Shown here piece by piece: positions 1-9,156 of a DNA stretch of 64,000 nucleotides. The notes beneath the pieces are model-generated. The model ran no database searches, was not told the DNA's origin, and saw nothing but the letters and a program-made list of their open reading frames with translations. Origin of the DNA: Proteus hauseri ATCC 700826 (GTDB lineage: Bacteria > Pseudomonadota > Gammaproteobacteria > Enterobacterales > Enterobacteriaceae); the NCBI RefSeq assembly GCF_001654965.1, contig NZ_LXEV01000021.1, forward strand, positions 186,001-250,000, written 5' to 3'. A program made the translations under genes and the position numbers. The stretch's first letter is position 1. Every line of letters starts with the position of its first letter.

Positions 1-167
1 ATCACTAAAAGTCGTTTATCTTCACCAGTGAGAATAGCTTCAATTCGTTTACGGGCAGACGTAATATTGTTGATAATCTCTTCAGAGATCGGGAACTCTT
101 TAGATAAAGTTTCCGGTGTCACCAGACTGTCTAAAGCCTTTGTCCGTAGTTCGTCTGTTTTTAACAT
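1..167 (-). CDS. aroH: DAHP synthase, Trp-sensitive type (partial, N-terminal part)
   Basis: The reverse strand reads from an ATG at 165-167 into the window edge, giving about 55 residues that begin MLKTDELRTKALDSLVTP and include the family segment GEDKRLLVI. This is the N-terminus of the class I 3-deoxy-D-arabino-heptulosonate-7-phosphate synthases, which condense PEP and erythrose-4-phosphate in the first step of aromatic amino acid synthesis. The position just downstream of ppsR on the same strand is the place of aroH in Escherichia coli, which is why aroH is preferred over aroF or aroG. The rest of the gene lies outside the window, so effector-binding residues cannot be checked. Confidence 0.85.
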   Translation of the reverse strand, partial: MLKTDELRTKALDSLVTPETLSKEFPISEEIINNITSARKRIEAILTGEDKRLLV

Positions 168-189
168 AATTCATCTCAATAAAAATACA

Positions 190-203
190 GGGTACAGCTA
201 CCC
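190..203. repeat. Short inverted repeat in the aroH leader
   Basis: GGGTA and TACCC flank a four-base loop in the untranslated region about 25 bases before the aroH start codon. It could form a small leader hairpin in the mRNA. No T-tract follows it, so it is not a terminator. Confidence 0.35.
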
Positions 204-219
204 AGTGATTAAGATCACA
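204..219 (-). promoter_or_regulatory. CRP-like palindrome upstream of aroH
   Basis: GTGA and TCAC are separated by six bases (205-218) and followed by A, as in the CRP consensus TGTGA-N6-TCACA with one end base changed. It lies about 40 bases upstream of the aroH start. I see no clear TrpR operator of the E. coli type here. A function is inferred from the pattern alone. Confidence 0.35.
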
Positions 220-287
220 ATAAACGAAACTCAGCTAATTTCAACAAGGTTATCAGTGAACTGCTAATAAAAAAATGCTGTTTGACA

Positions 288-1154
288 CTAGAACATTCTT
301 CTAGCTAATCCCATAGAATCTATTACCTTGGTCGAAATTTCTTCAACAGAGTAGTTTGTTGTGTTGAGATATGGAATGTTATTTTTTCTAAATAAAGCTT
401 CAACTTCGGCTAGCTCAATTCGACATTGGCGAATTGACGCATAACGGCTATTTTCTCGGCGCTCACTACGAATGGCGGCTAAACGCTCTGGTGCAATAGT
501 TAAGCCAAATAATTTATGTTGATACTCTTTTAATTCAGCAGGTAATTTTAAAAAGTCCATATCATCAGCTGTAAAAGGGTAGTTGGCAGCCTGAATGCCA
601 AATTGCATTGCTAAATATAAGCTGGTGGGTGTTTTGCCACAGCGCGAAACGCCAATTAAAATAACTTGTGCTTGATCTAGATTTCGTAAAGAGATGCCAT
701 CATCATGAGATAAAGTGTATTCAATGGCTGCAATACGCGCATCATATTTACTGAGATTTTTTTCGGTTAAACCGTGGGTTTTATTTAATTTAGGTAAAGC
801 CTGGATCCCTATTTCTTTTTCAAGTGGTGATACAAGAGATTGAACTATATCTTGGCAAAAGCCTTCGCTGTTATTTATTATTTGTTTCACTTCTGGGCTA
901 ATAATAGAATAAAACACCAGAGGTTTAGCTCCGCTCTTTTTATAAATTTCAGAGATCTTCTGTTTTATTTCTTCAGCTCTTTCAATCGTTGATACAAAAG
1001 GTAATGTATAACTTTTCATTTTTAATGGAAATTGAGAGAGTACGGCATGTCCTAAAACTTCGGCCGTTATCGCTGTACCATCAGAGATAAAAAAGACTGT
1101 TCTATCAATAGGTTCATTATTATCGCAATTAATGGAATTCAAGCTTAATATCAT
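288..1154 (-). CDS. ppsR: PEP synthase regulatory protein (bifunctional kinase/pyrophosphorylase)
   Basis: PpsR (DUF299 family) inactivates PEP synthase by ADP-dependent phosphorylation of a threonine next to the catalytic histidine, and reactivates it by phosphate-dependent removal. The 288-residue protein shows the P-loop [11 protein letters not shown] near residues 168-178 and the family segments [12 protein letters not shown] and ENSRYAS. A GTG at 1163 is also in frame, but the ATG at 1152-1154 has the properly spaced AAGGTGAG sequence, so the ATG is chosen. The protein carries about ten more N-terminal residues than I recall for the E. coli protein. It is divergent from its target ppsA, and aroH follows about 120 bases downstream on the same strand. 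Confidence 0.95.
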   Translation of the reverse strand: MILSLNSINCDNNEPIDRTVFFISDGTAITAEVLGHAVLSQFPLKMKSYTLPFVSTIERAEEIKQKISEIYKKSGAKPLVFYSIISPEVKQIINNSEGFCQDIVQSLVSPLEKEIGIQALPKLNKTHGLTEKNLSKYDARIAAIEYTLSHDDGISLRNLDQAQVILIGVSRCGKTPTSLYLAMQFGIQAANYPFTADDMDFLKLPAELKEYQHKLFGLTIAPERLAAIRSERRENSRYASIRQCRIELAEVEALFRKNNIPYLNTTNYSVEEISTKVIDSMGLARRMF

Positions 1155-1247
1155 AACTCTCACCTTTTTTTAGCTGAATTAGCAAATCAGACAACATTAT
1201 CTATAACATTTTTAATGATTATAAAGGATAAAAAAATAAAGTTTTCT

Positions 1248-1263
1248 GGTTGATCGATTCACC
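1248..1263 (+). promoter_or_regulatory. Cra (FruR)-like operator between ppsR and ppsA
   Basis: On the reverse strand this reads GGTGAATCGATCAACC, close to the Cra consensus TGAATCGATTCA. Cra activates ppsA in E. coli, and the site lies in the divergent ppsR-ppsA region about 110 bases before the ppsA start. The binding itself is inference. Confidence 0.45.
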
Positions 1264-1374
1264 TTTCCATATTCCCTATAACATTGTGTTACGCTTATTT
1301 ATGTTGTCGTTTTGGCAGCGGGTTTTTCTTTTTTTCTCTCTCTCTCATAATTGTTTAAAAAAGGATTGTTCTCA

Positions 1375-3753
1375 ATGTCCAGCAATAGCCTCACCCCGTG
1401 CAATGTACTTTGGTATAACCAATTGGGTATGAATGACGTTGATCGTGTTGGTGGGAAAAATGCTTCCCTCGGTGAAATGATCACAAATCTAGCAGAACTG
1501 GGTGTATCGGTTCCTAATGGGTTTGCCACCACAGCGCAAGCGTTTAATGATTTTCTGGAACAGAGTGGCATTAATCAACGTATTTATGAATTACTTGATA
1601 CTGTTGATGTTGATGATGTTAACCAACTGGCGCAAGCGGGTAATCAAATTCGTCAGTGGGTTATTGATACTCCTTTTACTCCTCAGTTTGAAAAAGATAT
1701 TCGTGATGCTTATCAAACCTTAAGTGAAGGTGAATTAGCTGCTTCATTTGCGGTGCGTTCATCTGCAACAGCAGAAGACATGCCAGACGCTTCTTTTGCG
1801 GGTCAACAAGAGACGTTTTTAAACGTTCAAGGTATTGATGCTATTTTAATCGCCATCAAACACGTATTTGCCTCATTATTTAATGATCGCGCAATATCCT
1901 ATCGTGTTCACCAAGGTTATGATCATCGCGGTGTGGCTCTTTCTGCGGGTGTTCAACGCATGGTGCGTTCTGATTTATCCTCTTCTGGTGTCATGTTTAC
2001 TATTGATACTGAATCAGGTTTTGATCAAGTTGTCTTTATCACATCAGCTTATGGTTTAGGTGAAATGGTTGTTCAGGGCGCAGTTAACCCTGATGAGTTT
2101 TATGTACATAAACCAACCTTAGAGAAAGGGCGTCCATCTATTGTTCGTCGTAATCTCGGTTCGAAAAAAATTCGTATGGTTTACGCAGACAGCATTGAGC
2201 ATGGTAAACAAGTCCGCATTGAAGATGTGCCAGAATCATTACGCAATCGTTTCTCTTTGACCGATGATGAAATTCAAGAGCTTGCTAAACAAGCTGTATT
2301 AATTGAACGCCATTATGGTCGCCCGATGGATATTGAGTGGGCAAAAGATGGACACAATGGCCGTTTATACATTGTACAAGCTCGTCCAGAAACCGTGCGT
2401 TCTAACCAACAAGTGATGGAACGTTATCAGCTTAATGAAAGCGCGCCAGTTATTGTTGAAGGCCGTGCAATTGGTCACCGCATTGGTAGTGGTACAGTAA
2501 AGGTCATTCATAACTTGAATGAAATGGACAGAATTGAAGCCGGTGATGTGCTCGTGACCGACATGACAGACCCAGATTGGGAACCTATCATGAAAAAAGC
2601 CTCTGCAATTGTCACTAATCGCGGCGGTAGGACTTGTCATGCGGCAATTATTGCGCGTGAATTGGGTATCCCTGCGGTTGTTGGTTGTGGTGATGCAACA
2701 GAATGTATTACAGAAGGGCAAGTGGTTACTGTTTCTTGTGCTGAAGGTGATACGGGATTTGTTTACGATGGTAAACTGGATTTTTCTATTCAAAGCTCCG
2801 CAATCGATAACATGCCTGATTTAGACCTGAAAATCATGATGAACGTGGGTAATCCTGATCGTGCGTTCGATTTCGCTGGGTTACCAAACGATGGTGTTGG
2901 CCTTGCTCGTTTAGAATTTATTATTAATCGTATGATTGGTGTGCATCCTCGTGCGTTATTGGAATACGACGATCAAACAGAAGCCCTAAAAGCTGAAATC
3001 AACGAAATGATAGCGGGTTATGAATCTCCTGTTGAGTATTACATTAGTAAATTAACTGAAGGAATTGCCACCCTGGCAGCAGCATTCTGGCCTAAGCGCG
3101 TTATTGTTCGTCTATCTGATTTTAAATCTAACGAATACGCCAACTTAGTCGGTGGAGATCGTTATGAGCCAGATGAAGAGAACCCAATGTTAGGCTTCCG
3201 TGGTGCTGGACGTTATGTTTCTGATGATTTCCGTAGTTGTTTTGCTTTAGAGTGTGAAGCAGTAAAACGCGTACGTAATGATATGGGATTAGATAACGTT
3301 GAAGTGATGATCCCATTTGTGCGTACTGTGCGCCAAGCTGAAGAGGTAATTGACGAATTAGCAGCTAATGGCTTGAAACGCGGCGAAAATGGCTTAAAAG
3401 TGATTATGATGTGTGAAATTCCATCAAATGCTTTATTAGCCGATCAGTTCTTAGCGCATTTTGATGGTTTCTCTATTGGTTCTAATGATATGACTCAGCT
3501 GACGCTTGGTCTTGACCGTGATTCTGGTGTTGTCTCTTCATTGTTTGATGAACGTAATGATGCGGTAAAAGCATTATTATCAATGGCAATTCAATCTGCT
3601 AAGCGTAATGGAAAATATGTCGGTATTTGTGGTCAAGGACCTTCTGATCATGAAGATTTTGCCCAATGGTTAATGGAAGAGGGTATTGATAGTTTGTCTC
3701 TGAATCCAGATACCGTAATTAAAACTTGGGTGAAATTAGCGCAAGAAAATTAA
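1375..3753 (+). CDS. ppsA: Phosphoenolpyruvate synthase
   Basis: PpsA converts pyruvate, ATP and water to PEP, AMP and phosphate during growth on three-carbon compounds. The 792-residue protein has the usual order: an N-terminal ATP-binding domain ([29 protein letters not shown]), the swivelling phosphohistidine domain with [15 protein letters not shown] carrying the catalytic histidine, and a C-terminal PEP/pyruvate barrel with [11 protein letters not shown] and GSNDMTQL. The threonine before the catalytic histidine is the expected PpsR target. An in-frame ATG lies 24 bases upstream, but the start at 1375 has AAGGA at good spacing and gives the length of the E. coli enzyme. A terminator follows the stop. 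Confidence 0.97.
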   Translation: MSSNSLTPCNVLWYNQLGMNDVDRVGGKNASLGEMITNLAELGVSVPNGFATTAQAFNDFLEQSGINQRIYELLDTVDVDDVNQLAQAGNQIRQWVIDTPFTPQFEKDIRDAYQTLSEGELAASFAVRSSATAEDMPDASFAGQQETFLNVQGIDAILIAIKHVFASLFNDRAISYRVHQGYDHRGVALSAGVQRMVRSDLSSSGVMFTIDTESGFDQVVFITSAYGLGEMVVQGAVNPDEFYVHKPTLEKGRPSIVRRNLGSKKIRMVYADSIEHGKQVRIEDVPESLRNRFSLTDDEIQELAKQAVLIERHYGRPMDIEWAKDGHNGRLYIVQARPETVRSNQQVMERYQLNESAPVIVEGRAIGHRIGSGTVKVIHNLNEMDRIEAGDVLVTDMTDPDWEPIMKKASAIVTNRGGRTCHAAIIARELGIPAVVGCGDATECITEGQVVTVSCAEGDTGFVYDGKLDFSIQSSAIDNMPDLDLKIMMNVGNPDRAFDFAGLPNDGVGLARLEFIINRMIGVHPRALLEYDDQTEALKAEINEMIAGYESPVEYYISKLTEGIATLAAAFWPKRVIVRLSDFKSNEYANLVGGDRYEPDEENPMLGFRGAGRYVSDDFRSCFALECEAVKRVRNDMGLDNVEVMIPFVRTVRQAEEVIDELAANGLKRGENGLKVIMMCEIPSNALLADQFLAHFDGFSIGSNDMTQLTLGLDRDSGVVSSLFDERNDAVKALLSMAIQSAKRNGKYVGICGQGPSDHEDFAQWLMEEGIDSLSLNPDTVIKTWVKLAQEN

Positions 3754-3769
3754 TAGATTTACTCATAAT

Positions 3770-3802
3770 AAAAAGCTCGCATAATAATGTGAGCTTTTTT
3801 TA
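3770..3802 (+). terminator. Rho-independent terminator of ppsA
   Basis: The arms AAAGCTCGCA and TGTGAGCTTT pair around a short AT loop and are followed by a run of T. It begins about 17 bases after the ppsA stop. Confidence 0.85.
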
Positions 3803-3822
3803 TACAATAATAAATCGTAGGC

Positions 3823-3951
3823 AAAAAAAAAGCCTATCATGGGCTGACAGGCAAAGACTACACACAGCAATATTTTATATTCTTTAATCTTGCTTTTTAA
3901 TCTATTAATATAATAAGCAAAATCATTAATTCGGTGAAACATTCGTTTCGT
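3823..3951 (-). ncRNA. rprA: RprA small regulatory RNA
   Basis: On the reverse strand, positions 3871-3850 read ATTGCTGTGTGTAGTCTTTG and then CC. This matches my memory of the conserved 3' half of E. coli RprA, just before its terminator. A GC-rich hairpin (GCCTGTCAGCCCATGATAGGC) and nine T residues (3831-3823) follow. RprA is an Hfq-dependent RNA induced by the Rcs phosphorelay that activates rpoS translation and represses biofilm genes. In E. coli rprA lies just downstream of ydiK on the same strand, exactly as here. The 5' end is estimated from an AT-rich -10 region near 3957-3966 and is uncertain by several bases. The 5' half diverges from E. coli. Confidence 0.88.
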
Positions 3952-3988
3952 TGATATTTATATTAAGAGAAATGCGTTAATTATGCTC

Positions 3989-4002
3989 TAAGAATTATCT
4001 CA
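3989..4002 (-). promoter_or_regulatory. Candidate RcsB box upstream of rprA
   Basis: TAAGAATTATCTCA resembles the Rcs box TAAGAATATTCCTA in either orientation. It lies about 40-50 bases upstream of the estimated RprA start, where RcsB acts in E. coli. This is inferred from similarity and position. Confidence 0.4.
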
Positions 4003-4150
4003 ATAAAAAGATTATTAGTATATTTAAAATTGAATATAACCTGCTGGTAACAAACAGGTTTAAAAAAATAAAAAATGTTTCAAAATGTAAGTATTAATAA
4101 ATAAATTACTCTTAAATTGATAATCTTTATTAAAGTTTAACCTATTATAT

Positions 4151-4186
4151 ATAGTGTATGTAAGTATCAACCCTTACATACACTAT
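4151..4186. terminator. Perfect 14-bp inverted repeat after ydiK
   Basis: Arms ATAGTGTATGTAAG (4151-4164) and CTTACATACACTAT (4173-4186) pair perfectly around an eight-base loop, eight bases after the ydiK stop. The T-tract on the ydiK side is poor. It may be a weak terminator or an mRNA 3' stabiliser that separates ydiK from rprA. Confidence 0.5.
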
Positions 4187-4193
4187 TATTATC

Positions 4194-5306
4194 TTAATCT
4201 TTTGCAATAAAGTTTTTATTCATAAACTCTACTGTTTCTGATAAATCAGGATTAGGTTTTGGTACTTCATTAATCCATCCATTTAATAAACTATGACCCA
4301 CCGCAAGAACGACTGGACCAATAAATAAACCAATCATACCTAAAGTTAAAATTCCACCAATAACGCCAGTAAGAATAAGTACCATTGGTAAATCTGCCCC
4401 CATTTTTATTAAGTAAGGTCGTAATACGCCATCCATAGTGGCAACACTACCGCCCCAAATAACCATGACTATTCCCCATGTTGTATCCCCAGTCCAGAAT
4501 AACCACAACACAGAAGGAACAAGCACCAATAACGGGCCAATTTGCGCTAAGCAGCAAATAAACATAATAACGGTTAATACGGTTGCATAAGGCACGCCAG
4601 CTACCGCAAGACCAATTCCACCTACAATCGCCTGAATTAACGCTGTTAATACCACGCCGAGCGCTACTGCTCGAATAGACAAAGACGCTAATACAATGGC
4701 AGCATCACCACGTTGTCCTGCTAGACGTACTGCAAAATGACGTAACCAACTTACAACGTTTTCACCTTGTAAAAAGAGCAAACCAGAAAACAGCAACATA
4801 ATGGCTAAGTGAAGTGCAAAACGGCCGATATTTAATGCTTGTGCAAAAAACCAATTAGCGGCTTGGCCAACATAAGGCTGTATTTTAGCAATGAGAGCAT
4901 TACCCCCAGAAACCAAAATAGAATGCCAAGTGTTATAAAGCGTATCGCCAATCATCGGAATATCATTTAGCCAAAGTAATTGAGGCGGTTGAATTTCTGA
5001 TGGAGATTTAGCGAGTTCAATAAGTGGTGCGCTGTTATCAATCACACTACTAATGAGTAATACGATAGGAATGACGAAAATAAGTAAGATAAGGATCATC
5101 ATTATCATGGTCGATAACCAACGATATTTTACTTTTTTCTCTAAAATCATCAGTAAAGGCCATGTGGCAACAACGATCATTCCTGCCCAAATAAAGCCAA
5201 CAATAAATGGATTTAAGATCCAAAAGCTAGCGATAATAAAGAAAGATATAAAAAGAACGGTGAATAAAACTTTGGGTATATCTGTATGGATCTGCGGTTT
5301 TTCCAT
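4194..5306 (-). CDS. ydiK: AI-2E family (PerM-type) inner-membrane transporter YdiK
   Basis: This 370-residue polytopic protein has about eight hydrophobic segments and the family C-terminal block VILTGVIGGILTLGMIGLFIGPV. Similarity to E. coli YdiK is strong throughout (for example GVPYATVLTVIMFICCLAQIGP and LFWTGDTTWG). The family includes the TqsA autoinducer exporter and Na+/H+ antiporter-like members, but YdiK itself has no firmly known substrate. It is divergent from ydiJ and followed by rprA on the same strand, as in E. coli. Confidence 0.9.
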   Translation of the reverse strand: MEKPQIHTDIPKVLFTVLFISFFIIASFWILNPFIVGFIWAGMIVVATWPLLMILEKKVKYRWLSTMIMMILILLIFVIPIVLLISSVIDNSAPLIELAKSPSEIQPPQLLWLNDIPMIGDTLYNTWHSILVSGGNALIAKIQPYVGQAANWFFAQALNIGRFALHLAIMLLFSGLLFLQGENVVSWLRHFAVRLAGQRGDAAIVLASLSIRAVALGVVLTALIQAIVGGIGLAVAGVPYATVLTVIMFICCLAQIGPLLVLVPSVLWLFWTGDTTWGIVMVIWGGSVATMDGVLRPYLIKMGADLPMVLILTGVIGGILTLGMIGLFIGPVVLAVGHSLLNGWINEVPKPNPDLSETVEFMNKNFIAKD

Positions 5307-5524
5307 GATTTTAAATCCCTACACGAATAAAAATGCTAAAAGCAGATGAATAAACATGGCAAATATCATGTTGTTTATATCACTACGCAATTTGCCAGAA
5401 TTGTATGATAAGGTGAACAGGTATCGGTCTGAAAGTACAAAAAAAGGCATATGTATTTTTGGGCATACCTTGAGATGATTTTATATTAAGCAATGTGGAC
5501 AATTAGATTAAAGAGCTATAACAA

Positions 5525-8500
5525 ATGATCCCACGTATATCGCAAGCACCGCAAGTAAGCGAACTCACAACTGAATTTTTAAAAATACTCCGACAAAACG
5601 GATTCACCGGTGATATCTCTAGCTCTTATGCAGACAGACTCACTATGGCAACAGATAATAGTATTTATCAGCTATTACCGCAGGCAGTCATTTTTCCTCG
5701 TTCTACGGCCGATGTTACCATTATAGCGCGTTTAGTCGATGAACCTCGTTTTCATTCACTTTCTCTTACACCAAGAGGCGGTGGTACTGGCACTAATGGG
5801 CAGGCATTAACTGACGGTATTGTGGTGGATTTATCTCGCCATATGAAGCGTATTATTGAAATTAATCCACAAGAGCGTTGGGTCAAAGTAGAAGCGGGGG
5901 TGATAAAAGATGAGTTAAATCTTTTTTTAAAACCTTACGGCTTCTTTTTTGCACCAGAGCTTTCGACAAGTAATCGCGCAACTCTTGGGGGGATGATTAA
6001 TACGGATGCCTCAGGACAAGGTTCTATGGTGTATGGTAAAACCTCTGATCACGTTTTAGGTGTTAGAGCCGTATTATTAGGTGGAGAGCTACTTGAAACT
6101 CGGGCAATGGATACCGAATTAGCGGAGACTATTGCCAAAGAAAGTTCTGTAATAGGCCATGTTTATCGCACCGTGTTATCTCGTTGTAAAGAGCAAAGAA
6201 AGCTTATTTTAGATAAATTTCCTAAGCTAAACCGTTTTTTAACGGGCTATGATTTACGCCATGTTTTTAGTGATGACATGAAACGTTTTGATTTAACTCG
6301 TATTTTAACTGGTTCAGAAGGTACGTTAGCTTTTATTACCGAAGCAACGCTTGATATAACACCTATTCCTAAACAACGTAGTTTAGTGAATGTAAAATAC
6401 GATTCGTTTGATTCAGCACTGCGTAATGCACCATTTTTAGTGAAAGCTAATGCGCTTTCAGTCGAAACAGTAGACTCTAAAGTTTTAAACCTGGCACGAG
6501 AAGATATCGTTTGGCATTCAGTAAAAGAATTAATTACTGATGTACCAAATAAAGATATGCAAGGGCTTAATATTGTTGAGTTTGCAGGTGATGACGAAGT
6601 GTTAATCGCCTCGCAGATAACCTCGCTTTGTCAGCGTTTAGATACATTAATGAATAACCAGCAAGGCGGTGTAATAGGTTATCAAATTTGCGATAACTTA
6701 GATGAAATCCATCGTATTTATGGTATGCGAAAAAAAGCCGTGGGTTTACTAGGAAATGCAAAAGGGCAAGCAAAACCAATTCCTTTTGTTGAAGACACCT
6801 GTGTACCACCAGAACATTTAGCTGACTATATAACTGAATTTAGAGCATTACTTGATAGTCACCAGCTTAATTATGGCATGTTTGGTCATGTTGATGCGGG
6901 GGTATTGCATGTTCGCCCGGCGTTAGATATGTGCGATCCGCAACAAGAGTTGTTAATGAAATCGATTTCCGATGATATCGTTGCTTTAACAGCAAAATAT
7001 GGCGGATTATTATGGGGTGAGCACGGAAAAGGCTTTAGAGCGCAATACAGTCCAGAATTTTTTGGTGAAACGCTGTATCACGAACTTCGTCAAATAAAAA
7101 CGGTGTTCGATCCTCGAAATCGACTTAATCCGGGTAAAATTTGTCCGCCATTGGATATTGATGAGCCAATGAAACAAGTTGATACGATTAAGCGAGGCAC
7201 TTTTGATCGCACTATTCCATTATCCGTACGCCAAGATTTTCGTGGTGCTTTAGAGTGTAATGGTAATGGTCTGTGCTTTAATTTTGATGTTAAAAGCCCA
7301 ATGTGCCCATCGATGAAAATTAGCGGGCAACGCATCCATTCACCTAAAGGTCGTGCTGCATTAGTAAGAGAATGGTTGCGTTTATTAACTGAGCAGGGTG
7401 TTAGCCCTAAACAGTTAGAATCAAGTCTGGTAAACAATAAACCGAGTTTGCGTGGTTTAATTGAGAAAACCCGCAATACATGGAAAGCCAAACGCGGTGA
7501 ATATGACTTTTCACATGAAGTTAAATCAGCAATGAATGGTTGTTTGGCATGTAAAGCTTGTTCTACTCAATGTCCGATTAAAATTGATGTTCCAGCATTT
7601 CGTTCTAAGTTTACTGAGCTGTATCATCAACGCTATTTGCGCCCATTAAAAGATCATATTGTGGCTAATGTTGAATTAACCACGCCACTAATGGCAAAAG
7701 CACCCGCATTTTTTAACTTTTTTATGAAACAGCCTTTAGTACAAAAAATCAGTAAACATACTATAGGTATGGTAGATTTACCGTTACTTTCAACACCAAC
7801 ATTGAAACAGCAATTAGCGGGTCATAATGCTTTAGATATGACGTTAGAAGATTTAGAACGTTTATCAGATAAGCAACGTAGTCACCATGTGCTGGTGGTG
7901 CAAGATCCTTTTACCAGCTATTACGAGGCTAAAGTTGTTGCTGATTTTATTAAATTGATTGAAAAAATTGGTTTTAAACCTGTATTACTGCCGTTTTCGC
8001 CTAATGGTAAAGCACAGCATATTAAAGGTTTTTTACAGCAGTTTAGTAAAACAGCACAAAAGACCGCGACTATGCTTAATCGCGTTGCGAAGTTAGGTAT
8101 TCCAATGGTTGGTGTTGATCCTGCATTAGTACTCTGTTATCGCGATGAATACCGTGAAATATTGGGTGATGATGCACGAGGAGACTTTAATGTTCAATTG
8201 GTGCATGAATGGTTAAGTAAATTAGTTAGTGAGCCAATTGAAGTGCGAAATGACGCTGAAAAATGGTATCTTTTTGGCCACTGTACAGAAGTCACCGCAT
8301 TGCCCCAAAGCATGAAACAATGGCAGACAATTTTCCAACGTTATGGGCAGCAACTTGAGTTTGTGAGTACTGGTTGTTGTGGAATGGCCGGAACTTATGG
8401 ACATGAGCTAAATAACTATGAAAGCTCGCTGGGAATTTATCAGCTTTCATGGGGAATAGCGCTAAAAACATTGCCCACAACACATTGCTTAAGCACAGGT

Positions 8501-8584
8501 TACTCTTGTCGGAGTCAGGTAAAACGTATTGATAATATTACGTTAAAACATCCTTTACAGGCACTTTTGGAGATTATGCCATGA
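5525..8584 (+). CDS. ydiJ: FAD/Fe-S oxidoreductase YdiJ (D-2-hydroxyglutarate dehydrogenase family)
   Basis: A 1019-residue protein, the same size as E. coli YdiJ. The N-terminal FAD-binding type-4 domain has PRGGGTGTNGQALTDG, and the FAD-oxidase C-terminal domain has FGHVDAGVLHVRP and WGEHGKGFR. A ferredoxin-like region carries CNGNGLC and CLACKACSTQCP, and the end has a cysteine-rich segment with STGCCGMAGTYG. E. coli YdiJ has been reported as a D-2-hydroxyglutarate dehydrogenase; the substrate here is inferred from that. The last four bases overlap the menI start (ATGA), indicating translational coupling. Confidence 0.93.
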   Translation: MIPRISQAPQVSELTTEFLKILRQNGFTGDISSSYADRLTMATDNSIYQLLPQAVIFPRSTADVTIIARLVDEPRFHSLSLTPRGGGTGTNGQALTDGIVVDLSRHMKRIIEINPQERWVKVEAGVIKDELNLFLKPYGFFFAPELSTSNRATLGGMINTDASGQGSMVYGKTSDHVLGVRAVLLGGELLETRAMDTELAETIAKESSVIGHVYRTVLSRCKEQRKLILDKFPKLNRFLTGYDLRHVFSDDMKRFDLTRILTGSEGTLAFITEATLDITPIPKQRSLVNVKYDSFDSALRNAPFLVKANALSVETVDSKVLNLAREDIVWHSVKELITDVPNKDMQGLNIVEFAGDDEVLIASQITSLCQRLDTLMNNQQGGVIGYQICDNLDEIHRIYGMRKKAVGLLGNAKGQAKPIPFVEDTCVPPEHLADYITEFRALLDSHQLNYGMFGHVDAGVLHVRPALDMCDPQQELLMKSISDDIVALTAKYGGLLWGEHGKGFRAQYSPEFFGETLYHELRQIKTVFDPRNRLNPGKICPPLDIDEPMKQVDTIKRGTFDRTIPLSVRQDFRGALECNGNGLCFNFDVKSPMCPSMKISGQRIHSPKGRAALVREWLRLLTEQGVSPKQLESSLVNNKPSLRGLIEKTRNTWKAKRGEYDFSHEVKSAMNGCLACKACSTQCPIKIDVPAFRSKFTELYHQRYLRPLKDHIVANVELTTPLMAKAPAFFNFFMKQPLVQKISKHTIGMVDLPLLSTPTLKQQLAGHNALDMTLEDLERLSDKQRSHHVLVVQDPFTSYYEAKVVADFIKLIEKIGFKPVLLPFSPNGKAQHIKGFLQQFSKTAQKTATMLNRVAKLGIPMVGVDPALVLCYRDEYREILGDDARGDFNVQLVHEWLSKLVSEPIEVRNDAEKWYLFGHCTEVTALPQSMKQWQTIFQRYGQQLEFVSTGCCGMAGTYGHELNNYESSLGIYQLSWGIALKTLPTTHCLSTGYSCRSQVKRIDNITLKHPLQALLEIMP

Positions 8585-8994
8585 TATGGAAACGAGAAGT
8601 AACGTTAGAGCAGCTCAATCAAATTGGTCAAAACAATATGATGAGTCATCTTGGCATTGAATTAACCTATCTTGGTGATGATTATCTTGAAGGGACTATG
8701 CCTGTTGATCATCGTACTAAACAGCCATTAGGTTTATTGCATGGTGGTGCTTCGGTGGTTTTAGCTGAAACCTTGGGGTCTGTTGCTGGTTATCTGTGCA
8801 CGCAAGGGGAACAGAAAATTGTGGGTTTAGAAATTAATGCTAACCATATTCGTTCTGCTAGAGAAGGTAAAGTTAGGGGTGTTTGTAAACCTATTCATTT
8901 AGGTCGTTCTCATCAAGTTTGGTCAATAGAAATATTTGATGATGAAAATCGTCAAGTCTGTATCTCAAGATTGACGACATCGGTCATTGCTTAA
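8581..8994 (+). CDS. menI: 1,4-dihydroxy-2-naphthoyl-CoA hydrolase (hot-dog thioesterase)
   Basis: MenI releases 1,4-dihydroxy-2-naphthoate from its CoA thioester in menaquinone synthesis. The 137-residue protein is a single hot-dog domain with the motif PLGLLHGGASVVLAETLGS. Glu63 in that motif corresponds to the catalytic glutamate of the E. coli enzyme (YdiI). The start codon overlaps the ydiJ stop in ATGA, so it is translated from the same message. A strong terminator follows 14 bases downstream. Confidence 0.93.
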   Translation: MIWKREVTLEQLNQIGQNNMMSHLGIELTYLGDDYLEGTMPVDHRTKQPLGLLHGGASVVLAETLGSVAGYLCTQGEQKIVGLEINANHIRSAREGKVRGVCKPIHLGRSHQVWSIEIFDDENRQVCISRLTTSVIA

Positions 8995-9008
8995 AAATAT
9001 TATTTATT

Positions 9009-9047
9009 AACGCACAAAGAATATAGTTATCTTTGTGCGTTTTTTAT
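9009..9047 (+). terminator. Rho-independent terminator of ydiJ-menI
   Basis: Perfect 12-bp arms AACGCACAAAGA (9009-9020) and TCTTTGTGCGTT (9030-9041) are followed by a T-run. Confidence 0.93.
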
Positions 9048-9098
9048 TAGTAAAAAATAAATTTAAGACAGGAAATTATTCTTTATTTAAAATTTATT

Positions 9099-9117
9099 TT
9101 TAATGATAATCATTACC
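9099..9117 (+). promoter_or_regulatory. Fur box upstream of the 9157 lipoprotein
   Basis: The core AATGATAATCATT (9102-9114) is identical to the centre of the Fur consensus, and 16 of 19 positions match overall. It lies about 40 bases upstream of the chosen lipoprotein start, so an iron-repressed promoter is likely. Confidence 0.75.
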
Positions 9118-9156
9118 TTCATGTTATCTCCACTATGGAAATTTAAGAAAATAATA

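Noticed and set aside
2365..2793. 142-codon frame antisense to ppsA
   Set aside because: It lies entirely in a highly conserved coding region and has no family features.
9103..9156. Longer start for the Fur-box lipoprotein
   Set aside because: The first ATG is within the Fur operator, and the extension would spoil the lipoprotein signal peptide.
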